A DNA stretch of 64,000 bases from Sporosarcina ureae. GTDB taxonomy: Bacteria > Bacillota > Bacilli > Bacillales_A > Planococcaceae. Both the position numbers and the translations under genes were made by a program. The notes below the pieces were generated by a model. It did not search any database, was not told where the DNA came from, and saw nothing but the letters and a program-made list of their open reading frames with translations. The stretch covers positions 2,509,001 through 2,573,000 of the forward strand of contig NZ_CP015109.1 of assembly GCF_002082015.1 (NCBI RefSeq). The letters run 5' to 3'. Shown here piece by piece: positions 27,508 through 36,973 of the stretch. The stretch's first letter is position 1. Each line of letters starts with the position of its first letter.

Positions 27508-28737
27508 ATGAGTCTAGTTTATAACAAAAAGTTATTCTTAAGCACTATAGCTACGACGGTTGCGGTAGCTGCAACGGGAATAGCGACTCCCGCGCCGGTG
27601 GAAGCTGCGAAGGCTGTGAAATTTAAAGACGTGCCGGAGAAGCATTATGCCTATGATGCGGTGATGTATATGGCGGCTAATGATATAATTAAAGGGTATG
27701 CTGACCATACATATCGTCTGAATAAACCGGTGACTCGGGCTCAGGCGGCGAAGATGATTGCGGTTTCGATTGGGGCGAAACCGAGCCATGCGTATAAGAT
27801 GGATTTTAAGGATGTCACGAAGGATAACGGGTCGTATGATCATATTCGTGCGTTGACGCAGCGGGGGCTGTTTAAGAATGCGGAGAAATTTAATCCGAAT
27901 AAATCACTTACTCGTGGCCAAATGGCGAAACTATTAGTTCTTGGGTATCACATCGTGACGGATGATAATGATTTCATTATTTTTGATGATGTCAAGAAGA
28001 GCAGTGGGGCATATGAATACATTATTACGATTGCTGAACTCAATATTACTACGACGCGTCCAGGGGGGAAGTTTAAGCCGAATTCGCCTGTTACGCGTGG
28101 TCAATTGGCGGCATTTTTATACCGTACGATGCAATTTGATGAAAATCGCAAAAATGGATTGATTACGTATGATAATCAGAAGAAAGGCTATGTCGACAAA
28201 GAGAAAAATTTGATTAAGCCGAATCCTGATCATCAAAAGCCGGCACCTGAAAAGCCGAAGCCCGTACCGCCAAAGCCGACTCCGAAGCCACCAGCACCGA
28301 AACCGGAGCCACCGAAGCCAAAGCCGGAGCCGCCTAAACCAGAACCCGAGCAGCCTTCATTGGCGGCACAGTCTATTATCAATGTGAATATCAAACGAGC
28401 AAATGCTAAAGTAGGCAATTTGCTAGCGGATCCGACACTTAACCGCATGGCTAGTGCGAGAGCGGAGGATTTGGCGAAACTCGGGGAATTGTCACATATT
28501 ACGCCGACACATGGCACGCTTGCGGAGATGCTGGATAAGTTTGATTATAAATGGGAGGCATATGGTGAGAACATTGGGGCTGGCTTTAATGATGCGCTTG
28601 AAATTACCAATGCTTGGTTAGCGTCTCCTGCGCATAAGGAGAATCTACTAAGCCCGGTATTTACGCATATGGGAGCAGGCACGGCACCCGATTCGGATGG
28701 TAAAATCTATTGGGTCACACTATATACTAAAAAATAA
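27508..28737 (+). CDS. S-layer homology (SLH) protein with a CAP/SCP domain
   Basis: This secreted cell-surface protein of 409 residues has a signal peptide ending near APVEAAKA, then three SLH repeats (VKFKDVPEKHYAYDAVMYMA, YKMDFKDVTKDNGSYDHI, FIIFDDVKKSSGAYEYI) that bind the pyruvylated wall polymer. A Pro/Lys-rich linker (about 245-285) leads to a CAP domain of the YkwD type (NRMASARAEDLA, HITPTHGTLAEML, YGENIGAGF, HKENLLSPVFTHMGAG). CAP domains are found in secreted proteins of varied function. The ribosome-binding site is aaaaggagg. Confidence 0.92.
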   Translation: MSLVYNKKLFLSTIATTVAVAATGIATPAPVEAAKAVKFKDVPEKHYAYDAVMYMAANDIIKGYADHTYRLNKPVTRAQAAKMIAVSIGAKPSHAYKMDFKDVTKDNGSYDHIRALTQRGLFKNAEKFNPNKSLTRGQMAKLLVLGYHIVTDDNDFIIFDDVKKSSGAYEYIITIAELNITTTRPGGKFKPNSPVTRGQLAAFLYRTMQFDENRKNGLITYDNQKKGYVDKEKNLIKPNPDHQKPAPEKPKPVPPKPTPKPPAPKPEPPKPKPEPPKPEPEQPSLAAQSIINVNIKRANAKVGNLLADPTLNRMASARAEDLAKLGELSHITPTHGTLAEMLDKFDYKWEAYGENIGAGFNDALEITNAWLASPAHKENLLSPVFTHMGAGTAPDSDGKIYWVTLYTKK

Positions 28738-28826
28738 TTATAGTGAGCCGCTTAACCACCGGTGTATAGGGTATAGTTTAAAGATACATACTTTGACAAA
28801 CCCGACCGAATAAAGGAGGAAGCGCA

Positions 28827-30014
28827 ATGAAACAAACCCTAACTGCAGTAGTAGCTGTTTTTGCTTGGCTCTGCTTAACACCCGCCACTGAAGCCGCGAC
28901 TCTTGACGAAGTGAAAGAAATTGTCGATTTATACTATTATGGCGAGCAGCCTACTAATCTTCGCCATGCGAAAAACGTCACCGAAGTCGTCCGTCAGCTC
29001 GATGAATACTCGGTGTACATGACGCCTGCTGAATATAATGAATATCTCAGTCAATACGCAAGCGCCAAAGCACCCGCGCAAGTCGCTGCGGTTACGACAC
29101 CGCACAATCAGAACAATGTCACTTCACATATGATGTACGGAAACGTGGGGTACTTGAAAATTAAGTCGTTCTCTGCACATTTACAAGAAGACGTGAACGC
29201 TCAATGGTCACGTTTGAAAGCGGCAGGAGCAAAGAAACTGATTCTCGACTTACGTTTTAACGGTGGCGGCTACGTAGACAGCGCTGAACAATTACTAGGC
29301 TTCTTCCCAAGAGTAAGAGAAGCGTACAAACTGCAAACGCGCATGGGGACACAGTCAGGTACAGTCATTCGAGCAAAAAATCAATTCCCAAGCGACACGT
29401 ACGTACTCGTCAACCGCTACTCTGCTTCCGCATCTGAAATTGTGGCAGTCAGCCTCAAAGACCAGAGTGCCGCGAACGTAGTAGGGGAGACGACAAAAGG
29501 GAAAGGTAGCGTCCAGTCGTTATTCGAATTGGAAAACGGTGGCGCACTGAAACTGACAACAGGTCACTACACAGGACCTAAAGGAACGCCCGTACAGCAT
29601 AAAGGCGTTGAGCCGAATATTAAAATGAAGCCTGGCACGGAGCACGCAGGCATGCATAAACGTCTCGTCACGTCTGATCTAGTTGCACAAGGTTACCAGT
29701 TCATCAAAGGACCTACTGACGTACCGCAAACAAAAGTGTTCAACGTGGAGTTCACGCAAAAAATGAACTTCGGTCCAGCGAAAAGTTTCAATAAGATGGA
29801 ACTTGTGAAGTTCGGAAGCGTCTCCATACAAACGGCTAAAAAAGCTAGTAATGAGAAGACGATGACGATCCAGCCAGCCAAACCGATGGCGCTTGGCGCG
29901 GAGTATATGCTCGTTGTTCATCCGGGCATAGTGGGAGCTAATGGGTTGAGTGTGGTGAAGGGAACGTATACGCCTTATACCGTGCAAGCGCGAGTGCAGG
30001 CACGAGCTAAATAA
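28827..30014 (+). CDS. Secreted S41 (CtpA-like) peptidase with a C-terminal Ig-like domain
   Basis: This 395-residue protein has a signal peptide (MKQTLTAVVAVFAWLCLTPATEA). It has the S41 core: YLKIKSFSAHLQEDV, LILDLRFNGGGYVDSAEQLL, the Ser nucleophile region NRYSASASEIVAVSL and the Lys base region ETTKGKGSVQSLFEL. The usual PDZ domain is missing. The last 100 residues (FNVEFTQKMNFG ... PMALGAEYMLVVHPGI) look like an SbsA-type Ig domain. It probably processes surface proteins outside the membrane. The ribosome-binding site is aaaggagga. Confidence 0.85.
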   Translation: MKQTLTAVVAVFAWLCLTPATEAATLDEVKEIVDLYYYGEQPTNLRHAKNVTEVVRQLDEYSVYMTPAEYNEYLSQYASAKAPAQVAAVTTPHNQNNVTSHMMYGNVGYLKIKSFSAHLQEDVNAQWSRLKAAGAKKLILDLRFNGGGYVDSAEQLLGFFPRVREAYKLQTRMGTQSGTVIRAKNQFPSDTYVLVNRYSASASEIVAVSLKDQSAANVVGETTKGKGSVQSLFELENGGALKLTTGHYTGPKGTPVQHKGVEPNIKMKPGTEHAGMHKRLVTSDLVAQGYQFIKGPTDVPQTKVFNVEFTQKMNFGPAKSFNKMELVKFGSVSIQTAKKASNEKTMTIQPAKPMALGAEYMLVVHPGIVGANGLSVVKGTYTPYTVQARVQARAK

Positions 30015-30099
30015 ATTGGTCGTACTGAATAGAAGTTGGTATACTGTATAGATGGAGTGTGAGTTTAAACTTTAAAGATTGTGGATTTCTATTGGATGG

Positions 30100-30260
30100 A
30101 GTGAAGGGTAAGGCAACGTGGATCGACGCTGCAGGCGGACGCTTTCCCATGGGCCCGCGGTGAGCCAACTGTTCACTGCGTTCTCTTAGTTGTCTCACCT
30201 GATCGGGCTGATCCATCGGGAGTCGCCGCCTTCCGCTTACGATCCACTGTGTGTTCTTTT
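30100..30260. repeat. Dispersed repeat A, copy 2
   Basis: It shares CCCATGGGCCCGCGGTGAGC and TTGTCTCACCTGATCGGGCT with 21925-22110. The loop between them is variable. It lies in the gap after the S41 gene. Confidence 0.85.
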
Positions 30261-30424
30261 GGAGTTTCTGCGGAAGAGCGTAAATACTAAAGCACTCTAT
30301 CATTTTTAAAGTAGCTATAAAAATTCAGGGATGAAGAGATTCATCCTTTCTCTTTGAATTAAGACATGTTGGACCTTGAACTGAAGACCCAAAACTCCAA
30401 CAAAAAGAAAAAAGTGGTCACTAC

Positions 30425-30660
30425 CTGTCACCACACTGTAAGTAGGATCGGAACGAAAGGCGGCGACTCCCGCGGGAATAGCAATTACTTTCTGCGAGTA
30501 AAAGCGAAGCGTTAGGAGCATGAGCTTGAGACCCTGGGCAGATGCCTTAATTTCTGCAAAGCACGCAGAAATACGGCAAAGCGAACCCTTCGTTGTTCGC
30601 TTGGCTCAAGCCATGCCCGCAGGAAAGCGTCCGCCTGTAGTGCAGATCCAATACCCAATT
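30425..30660. repeat. Dispersed repeat B, copy 2
   Basis: The blocks GTAGGATCGGAACGAAAG, GGCGACTCCCGCGGGAATAG, GCGAGTAAAAGCGAAGCG, GCCCGCAGGAAAGCGTCCGC correspond in order to the copy at 22225-22410. The ends are partly complementary. No gene is visible in 30015-30723. Confidence 0.7.
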
Positions 30661-30723
30661 AAAAGTCTTCCCAGACTTTGACCAATCACAACCTAAATTA
30701 AGAAAGCGAAGGTATCATACACT

Positions 30724-32016
30724 ATGGAAAAGAAATTATGCGTAGTAGGCCTAGGGTACATCGGCCTCCCAACTGCTGTTATGTTCGCAAACAGCGGCTT
30801 GCAAGTACACGGCGTTGACCGTAACGAACATGTCGTAAACTTGATCAACAACAAACAACTACATATAGAAGAAAATGGCCTGCAAGAGCGTCTCGAGAAA
30901 GCTGTAGACGAAGGACACTTCCAAGCATCGACTACACCAGTAGAAGCAGATGTCTACATCATCGCGGTGCCGTCACCGATCAACCCGGACAACACAGCGA
31001 ACTTGGAATTCATCCGTGCGGCTACGGCATCGATCGTGCCATTCGTCAAAAAAGGTGCGCTCGTGATCTTGGAATCAACTGTCCCACCAAAGACTGTCGA
31101 AAATATCATGCTACCTGAATTGCGCAAAACGGATCTGATCATCGGTGAAGACCTATTCGTCTCTCACTCACCGGAACGTGTAATCCCGGGTAAAATCTTC
31201 GAAGAACTTGTCAACAACGACCGGATCGTTGGCGGAATCAATGCGAAGTCAGCGGAAATGACAAAGGATCTTTACGAAGTGTTCGTTAAAGGAACGATCC
31301 ATCTAACGGACGCAACGACAGCGGAGCTTGTGAAAGTTATGGAAAACACCTACCGCGACGTCAACATTGCATTTGCCAATGAACTCGCAAAAATCGCAGA
31401 AGGAATCGACGTGGACATTTGGGAAGCGATCAAGTTTGCAAACTTCCATCCGCGCGTCAATATCCATACTCCCGGCCCAGGCGTCGGCGGTCACTGTATC
31501 GCAGTCGATCCATGGTTCTTAGTGGAACTGGCACCTGAAAAAGCGGACATCATCAAAAAAGCACGTCTAACGAATGATGGCATGCCGATGTATACAGCAA
31601 AGCGCGCACAGCGTTTGCTACAAGAGTACAATATCGAAAACGGTAAAGTGGCGGTACTTGGTCTGGCGTTCAAAGGCAACGTCGACGACATGCGTGAAAG
31701 CCCGTCTACGAAAGTGATTGATTCATTGCAAGATCTCGGTCTAGACGTCGTATCATTCGATCCACACATCAAAGAACTACAGCATTCGACGCAAGTGGCG
31801 ACACTAGAAGAAGCAATCAACACAGCGGATCTTCTTCTATTAACTACAGACCATGACCAATTCAAACAACTGAATCCGGCAGACTTGCAGACGAAGCAGC
31901 CGAGACCGATTATGTTGGATACGAAAAACGCACTCGATGCAGACAAATGGGAACAAGCAGAATATCGCTTCTTCAAATTAGGAGATGGCAAAAAAGAGGG
32001 GCAGCTATACAAATGA
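30724..32016 (+). CDS. UDP-N-acetyl-D-mannosamine dehydrogenase (WecC-like)
   Basis: This 430-residue nucleotide-sugar dehydrogenase oxidises the C6 of a UDP-sugar with NAD, probably UDP-ManNAc to UDP-ManNAcA. It has the Rossmann motif VVGLGYIGLPTAVMFA, PSPINPDNTAN, LESTVPPKT, HSPERVIPG, and the catalytic Cys in GPGVGGHCIAVDPWFLVE, which is the WecC variant rather than that of UDP-glucose dehydrogenase. ATGA overlap with the next gene indicates a shared operon. Its product would feed a ManNAc-type wall polymer to which SLH domains bind. Confidence 0.88.
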   Translation: MEKKLCVVGLGYIGLPTAVMFANSGLQVHGVDRNEHVVNLINNKQLHIEENGLQERLEKAVDEGHFQASTTPVEADVYIIAVPSPINPDNTANLEFIRAATASIVPFVKKGALVILESTVPPKTVENIMLPELRKTDLIIGEDLFVSHSPERVIPGKIFEELVNNDRIVGGINAKSAEMTKDLYEVFVKGTIHLTDATTAELVKVMENTYRDVNIAFANELAKIAEGIDVDIWEAIKFANFHPRVNIHTPGPGVGGHCIAVDPWFLVELAPEKADIIKKARLTNDGMPMYTAKRAQRLLQEYNIENGKVAVLGLAFKGNVDDMRESPSTKVIDSLQDLGLDVVSFDPHIKELQHSTQVATLEEAINTADLLLLTTDHDQFKQLNPADLQTKQPRPIMLDTKNALDADKWEQAEYRFFKLGDGKKEGQLYK

Positions 32017-32723
32017 AAGAAGAAGTTCTAGGCGTCTCCGTCAATACGGAAAACTACGATGAACTGATTCCGAAAGTTTTCGAGAATATCGAAACTGGAA
32101 AGAAATCACTCATCGTGGCGATCAATCCGGAAAAGCTCATGAAAGCAAAAGAAGATCCGGGGCTAAAAGCATTGCTGAACCGAGCGGAATTTCAAATCCC
32201 AGATGGCATCGGCGTCATTCTCGCATCTAAGCTACAAAAAGGTCAAATCCGATCACGTGTTACAGGAATCGACATGATGGACCGCGTCGTACAGGAAGCC
32301 GCCGAGCGCGGAAAACGTATTTTCCTATACGGCGCGAAGCCTGGAGTGGCGGAAGAAGCGGCAGCGAAATTACAAGTCTTGCATCCGAACATTCAAATCG
32401 CGGGTGTCCAGCATGGCTACGAAAAAAATATACAAGTCGTACTCGACACAATTAACGAAGCGAAACCGGATATATTATTCGTTGCGATGGGTTCACCGAA
32501 GCAAGAGCAGTGGATCGAACAATATCGCGACCAGCTACATCCGGTTGTGTTCCAAGGAGTCGGCGGATCATTCGACGTGCTAGCGGGGAATATTAAAAGA
32601 GCACCGGCTGTGTTCCAGAAAGCAGGAGCAGAGTGGTTGTATCGACTATTGCTTGAACCGAGTCGAATCAAACGCCAAATGAATTTGCCGAAGTTTTTGG
32701 TAGAGGTGTATCGGAAGAAGTAA
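32013..32723 (+). CDS. WecG/TagA/CpsF-family glycosyltransferase
   Basis: This 236-residue protein transfers N-acetylmannosamine or its uronic acid to lipid-linked GlcNAc, the committed linkage step of wall teichoic acid-like polymers. It has the family motifs INPEKLMKAKED, IPDGIGVILASKL, RVTGIDMMDRV, FLYGAKPGVAEEAA, MGSPKQEQWI and GVGGSFDVLAG. ATG at 32013 overlaps the previous stop codon. The pairing with a WecC-like dehydrogenase supports secondary wall polymer synthesis. Confidence 0.9.
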   Translation: MKEEVLGVSVNTENYDELIPKVFENIETGKKSLIVAINPEKLMKAKEDPGLKALLNRAEFQIPDGIGVILASKLQKGQIRSRVTGIDMMDRVVQEAAERGKRIFLYGAKPGVAEEAAAKLQVLHPNIQIAGVQHGYEKNIQVVLDTINEAKPDILFVAMGSPKQEQWIEQYRDQLHPVVFQGVGGSFDVLAGNIKRAPAVFQKAGAEWLYRLLLEPSRIKRQMNLPKFLVEVYRKK

Positions 32724-32742
32724 TTTTGGAAAATCAGGCTAA

Positions 32743-32782
32743 TAAGGATTGGTGCTTCGAAAGGGAGGCGCCAGTCCTTTTT
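32743..32782 (+). terminator. Terminator after the wall-polymer operon
   Basis: AAGGATTGGTGC pairs (with G-T pairs) with GCGCCAGTCCTT, followed by TTTTT. Confidence 0.75.
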
Positions 32783-33120
32783 AATTTGAGTGATGATCCT
32801 TATCGAGAATCATCAAGATTAGGATTGTAATCCGTGTTGCACATGAACTTATGCAAATTTTAAAATATAATTAACACATCACTTCGAGAGTGATTCAAAG
32901 TACCCTGATTCAATCAAACCCTTATTCTTAGCCATCTAGTAAACCGAATCAAATCTATTAATACCATCACCCAATTAATGATAGTAGATTTAGAAATATT
33001 ATACTAGTGAGTTACTATCTTGTAATCTAGTGAACTTGGTGATAGAATACGAAGTTGTAAGGATAATTTTCTCTATAGCATATAGCACGATACGTGCAAA
33101 GCGTTACGGTTGGTTGACCG
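32783..33120. other. AT-rich gap without genes
   Basis: I see no open frame, repeat or hairpin of note in this stretch upstream of the S-layer regulatory region. Confidence 0.5.
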
Positions 33121-33169
33121 CAAACAAAAAGGCTTGAACAGTTCCCATCTGCTCAAGCCTTTTTGTTTG
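33121..33169. terminator. Long bidirectional terminator upstream of the S-layer gene
   Basis: A 17-bp perfect stem (CAAACAAAAAGGCTTGA with its complement) has both A- and T-runs and insulates the S-layer promoters. Confidence 0.9.
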
Positions 33170-33225
33170 GCAAAAATACTTTGCGTGGCCAACATCCTGT
33201 ATTTATAAAACGCTATGGAAAATAC

Positions 33226-33253
33226 TTGTATTTTGGTAATCTTTCGATACAAT
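33226..33253 (+). promoter_or_regulatory. S-layer promoter P1
   Basis: TTGTAT, 16 bp, TACAAT. A hairpin (GGTATGA ... TCATACC, about 33261-33288) lies just downstream in the predicted leader. Confidence 0.6.
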
Positions 33254-33318
33254 AGTAGATGGTATGAAAATAAATTGTCATACCGTGCTATTAGACTATC
33301 ATCTAGTTCAAGATTCAA

Positions 33319-33347
33319 TTGACTTTTAGCACATTCTTATCTATACT
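33319..33347 (+). promoter_or_regulatory. S-layer promoter P2
   Basis: TTGACT, 17 bp, TATACT. This near-consensus promoter lies 80 bp upstream of the S-layer start and fits very high expression. Confidence 0.75.
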
Positions 33348-33427
33348 TTAATGTGTAATGCTTACTACTCTCATACATAGGTAGTAATAGGCAAAAACAA
33401 GAGATATTACGAGGAGGAAATTATTTA

Positions 33428-36400
33428 ATGGCTAACCAACCAACGAAATACCGCAAGTTTGTAGTAGGAGCTGCTTCAGCTGCACTAGTAGCATCAGCAG
33501 TAGCACCAGTAGCATTCGCGGCTGAATTTACAGATGTAAAAGACAACAACTCACACAAAGTAGCGATCGACGCTCTTTCTGAAGCAGGTGTCATCACAGG
33601 ATACCAAGATGGAACATTCCAACCTAACAAAACACTTACACGTTCTGACGTTGTAAAATTGATGGGTAAATGGTTGATCGCAGAAGGGTATGACGTACCT
33701 ACTGATTACAAAACAAAGCCACGCTTTGCTGACTTGAAGACTACATCTAACGATGAGCTTCTAAAAATGTCTGCATTAGTTTACGACAACGGCCTATTCG
33801 TTGGTAAACCAGACGGCACACTAGATCCAGCAGGCGACATCACTCGTGAAAACATGGCAATCGTTCTTGTTCGTGCATTCGACCGCGTACATGACGTTGA
33901 CCTAGTATCATACGTGAAAGAACAAGAATTTAACAAAGACGTTACAGACCTAGGCAAAGCGAAAGCTGAAGCTCGTCCGGCTATCGACGTTCTAGACTTC
34001 TTCGACATCACAAACCCAGCTGCACCTGAGTTCAACCCAAAAAACACAACAACTCGTGCACAATTCGCTTCATTCCTTTACAAGACTACTCTAGTAGACT
34101 TTGATAAAGTTGGTGGCGGAATTGTAGCTCCTGGAGTTGCGACTGTTAAAGGCATCAATGCTACTACAGTAGAAGTAACGTTCAAAGACGAAGTGAAAAA
34201 CATTGATTCTTTGAAATTCTCTATCGATGGTTTGACTGTTTCTAACGCAGCAGTTAAGCAAACTGATAACAAAACTGTTGTATTGACAACTGCTACACAA
34301 AAGGGCGGAGAAAAGTACACAGTGAACTTGGACGGCAAAGCAATCGGTACATTTACTGGTATCGAAGCAGTAGTTCCAACTTCTATTAAAATCACTAACC
34401 AATCAGTACAAGGTAAAACTGGACAACAGGTTATCCTTTCAGCTGACACTGGCGTGAAAACTGCTGGTATCCCTGTAACTTTCAACGTGAAAGCTAACAC
34501 AACTAGCACAACAAACAAAGACCAAGTCTTCGAAGCATGGACTAACGAAGATGGAATCGCTACATTCTCTTACACTCAGTATTCTGCAGGCACTGACACA
34601 GTAACTGCTTATCCAACAGGAGCTCCAACTGTACGTAGCACTGGTTATGTATTCTGGGGTGTTGATACAATTCTAAACATTGAAGACGTTACAGTTGGTA
34701 ACACAATCAGTAACGGTGCTAACAAAACTTACAAAGTTACTTACAAGAATGCTGTAACTGGTAAGCCAGAAGCTAACAGAACATTCAATGTATCACTTGC
34801 GGAAAATATCAATGTAACTTCTGACAAACTTACAAACGCCACAGTAAATGGTGTTAAAGTTTCTCAACTAGTTAATGATAAGAATCCTCAAACAGCAACA
34901 ATCACTACTGATTCAAAAGGTGAAGCTACATTCACAGTTTCAGGTACAAACGCAACTGCTACTCCAGTAGTATTTGACTTGAACAATGACCGCAACAAGC
35001 CAGCTGCATCTTATGAAGCTAGCCTATTGCAAGCAAAAGCATCTACAGTTACGTTTGCTGCACAACAAGCTGCTTACACAATCGAATTGACACGTGACGG
35101 TGCAGACGTTGCTGCTAAAGGTGTTAAGAACGGTCGTAAATACGAAGTAGTTGTGAAGAACAAAGAAGGTAATATCGCTAAAAACGAAATCGTAAACGTT
35201 GCATTCAACGAAGATTTGGATCGTGTAATTACTACAAACACGAACGCTCAATTCATCAAAACGAATGACGACAAGACTGTACAATATAACGGTAAGCAAA
35301 TCTCTGTTAAAACTGACAATAACGGTAAAGCATCATTCGTTATCGGAAGTGATGTAGAGAATGATTACGCTACTCCAATCGCTTGGATCGATGTAAATAC
35401 TCCAAACGCTGTTGAAGGTAAATTAGACCAGGGTGAGCCATTCACAATCGGTTCAATCTCTTACTTCAAGGAAGCATTCCTTGACGGAGCGGCATTAAAA
35501 GTTTATAACGCTGCAGGTAAAGAAACAGATGAATTCAAAGGTAGCGAGACTGCAACATTCAAAGCAGAGCTAGTTAACCAATCAAACAAAGAAGTTGCAA
35601 ACACTTCTATCAAGAAAGCATCTTACACTGTGTTCAACACAGGCGCTAACGATGTAACTGTAGAAGGCCAAATCGTTTCTCCTAACCGTAGCTACACTGT
35701 TACTAAGGAAAAAACATTAGTAGGCAACGCTTGGACTGGTAACACGGACCTTAAAGTAACTCCAACTATGGATAAAAATACTTCTGTACGTGTAGTTGCT
35801 ACTGGTACTGCTATCGATACAGATGGCAAGGACTATGCATTCACTGCGAAAGAAGCTACTGCTTCATTCACAGCTACAAAAGCAGTTTCTGATCTTTACA
35901 CTGGCGAAGTTGTATCTTATGATTCCGAAGAAAAAGAACTTACTTTCAGCGGAAAAGATGCAGTTAAATATGCTGATGAAAAAGACGTAACTTACGAATA
36001 CAAAGGTCTTGGTAACACACCAATTGCTACTGCTGAAGACTTCATCAATGAATTGAAAAAAGGTAAAGTTACTGTCACTCGCGAAGTGAAGGGTAACACA
36101 ACTTCGTTCTATATCATTGAGCAAGATACTACTAAAGTAGGCCCAGTTGATACTGCTGCTACATCTGCTGCTGACAAAGCTGCTGCTGCCGCTGCGACTG
36201 CAAAAGTGACTGCACTTCCTGCTGTTGGAAGCTTGACACTTGCTGACAAAGCTGACGTAGACGCTGCAAGAGCTGCATACGAAGCATTGACTGCAACTCA
36301 AAAAGGTCTTGTTTCAGCTGCTACACTAGAAACACTTAAAAATGCTGAAGCGAAAATTGCTGAGCTAGTAGCTGCTTCTGAAGATGGTAAAAAGGCACAA

Positions 36401-36892
36401 GCTGCTGCTGACCTAATTACAGCACTTCCAGCTGTTGCTGACCTTACACTTGCAGACAAAGAAGCAGTTAACGATGCTAGAACTGCATTTGATGCATTGA
36501 CTGAAGATCAACAAAAATTAGTTGAGCAAACAGCTAAAGATGCTTTAGTTGCTGCTGAAGATAAAATTGCTGAATTAGAAGCTGCAGCGCCAGTAGAATT
36601 CACATTCACTTCTGCTGAGTCTTATTACACAAATGATGTTACTCAAGCATTAGGAATCAAATCTGTTGACGTTGCGGGAACAATCGCTACAAGCGATATC
36701 GGCAAAGTTACAACAGTAACACTAATTGCACAACCTGAAGAAGCAGATCAAGAAAATACTGTAGTAGACGTTAAAGATGGAAAGTTCTCTAAAATTATCC
36801 TTGTTAACAAACCACAGAATAAACTTAAAGCTGAGTACACAGTAAACGGTGAAGTGAAAACAGCAACAGTTGATCTTACTGCAAGAAAATAA
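33428..36892 (+). CDS. Major S-layer protein (SbpA/SslA-like)
   Basis: This 1154-residue secreted protein should form the paracrystalline surface lattice. It has a signal peptide (ending PVAFA, about 30), three SLH repeats (AEFTDVKDNNSHKVAID, KPRFADLKTTSNDELLKMS, EARPAIDVLDFFDI) as the wall-anchor domain to about residue 215, then many Ig-like beta domains. Near 915-1055 two similar helical repeats occur (TALPAVGSLTLADKADVDAA, TALPAVADLTLADKEAVNDA). The N-terminus resembles SbpA and the Sporosarcina S-layer protein. Codon use is that of a highly expressed gene. The ribosome-binding site is gaggagg, and two good promoters lie upstream. Confidence 0.93.
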   Translation: MANQPTKYRKFVVGAASAALVASAVAPVAFAAEFTDVKDNNSHKVAIDALSEAGVITGYQDGTFQPNKTLTRSDVVKLMGKWLIAEGYDVPTDYKTKPRFADLKTTSNDELLKMSALVYDNGLFVGKPDGTLDPAGDITRENMAIVLVRAFDRVHDVDLVSYVKEQEFNKDVTDLGKAKAEARPAIDVLDFFDITNPAAPEFNPKNTTTRAQFASFLYKTTLVDFDKVGGGIVAPGVATVKGINATTVEVTFKDEVKNIDSLKFSIDGLTVSNAAVKQTDNKTVVLTTATQKGGEKYTVNLDGKAIGTFTGIEAVVPTSIKITNQSVQGKTGQQVILSADTGVKTAGIPVTFNVKANTTSTTNKDQVFEAWTNEDGIATFSYTQYSAGTDTVTAYPTGAPTVRSTGYVFWGVDTILNIEDVTVGNTISNGANKTYKVTYKNAVTGKPEANRTFNVSLAENINVTSDKLTNATVNGVKVSQLVNDKNPQTATITTDSKGEATFTVSGTNATATPVVFDLNNDRNKPAASYEASLLQAKASTVTFAAQQAAYTIELTRDGADVAAKGVKNGRKYEVVVKNKEGNIAKNEIVNVAFNEDLDRVITTNTNAQFIKTNDDKTVQYNGKQISVKTDNNGKASFVIGSDVENDYATPIAWIDVNTPNAVEGKLDQGEPFTIGSISYFKEAFLDGAALKVYNAAGKETDEFKGSETATFKAELVNQSNKEVANTSIKKASYTVFNTGANDVTVEGQIVSPNRSYTVTKEKTLVGNAWTGNTDLKVTPTMDKNTSVRVVATGTAIDTDGKDYAFTAKEATASFTATKAVSDLYTGEVVSYDSEEKELTFSGKDAVKYADEKDVTYEYKGLGNTPIATAEDFINELKKGKVTVTREVKGNTTSFYIIEQDTTKVGPVDTAATSAADKAAAAAATAKVTALPAVGSLTLADKADVDAARAAYEALTATQKGLVSAATLETLKNAEAKIAELVAASEDGKKAQAAADLITALPAVADLTLADKEAVNDARTAFDALTEDQQKLVEQTAKDALVAAEDKIAELEAAAPVEFTFTSAESYYTNDVTQALGIKSVDVAGTIATSDIGKVTTVTLIAQPEEADQENTVVDVKDGKFSKIILVNKPQNKLKAEYTVNGEVKTATVDLTARK

Positions 36893-36911
36893 TAACAATT
36901 AACAACCTTGT

Positions 36912-36943
36912 ATATTACGAGTCTTCTAGGAGACTCGTAATAT
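36912..36943 (+). terminator. Hairpin after the S-layer gene
   Basis: ATATTACGAGTCT pairs perfectly with AGACTCGTAATAT around TCTAGG. The T-tract is weak, so it may mainly stabilise the mRNA or allow partial read-through. Confidence 0.7.
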
Positions 36944-36973
36944 TTATAAATACTATATTGGGGGTAAGACTTG

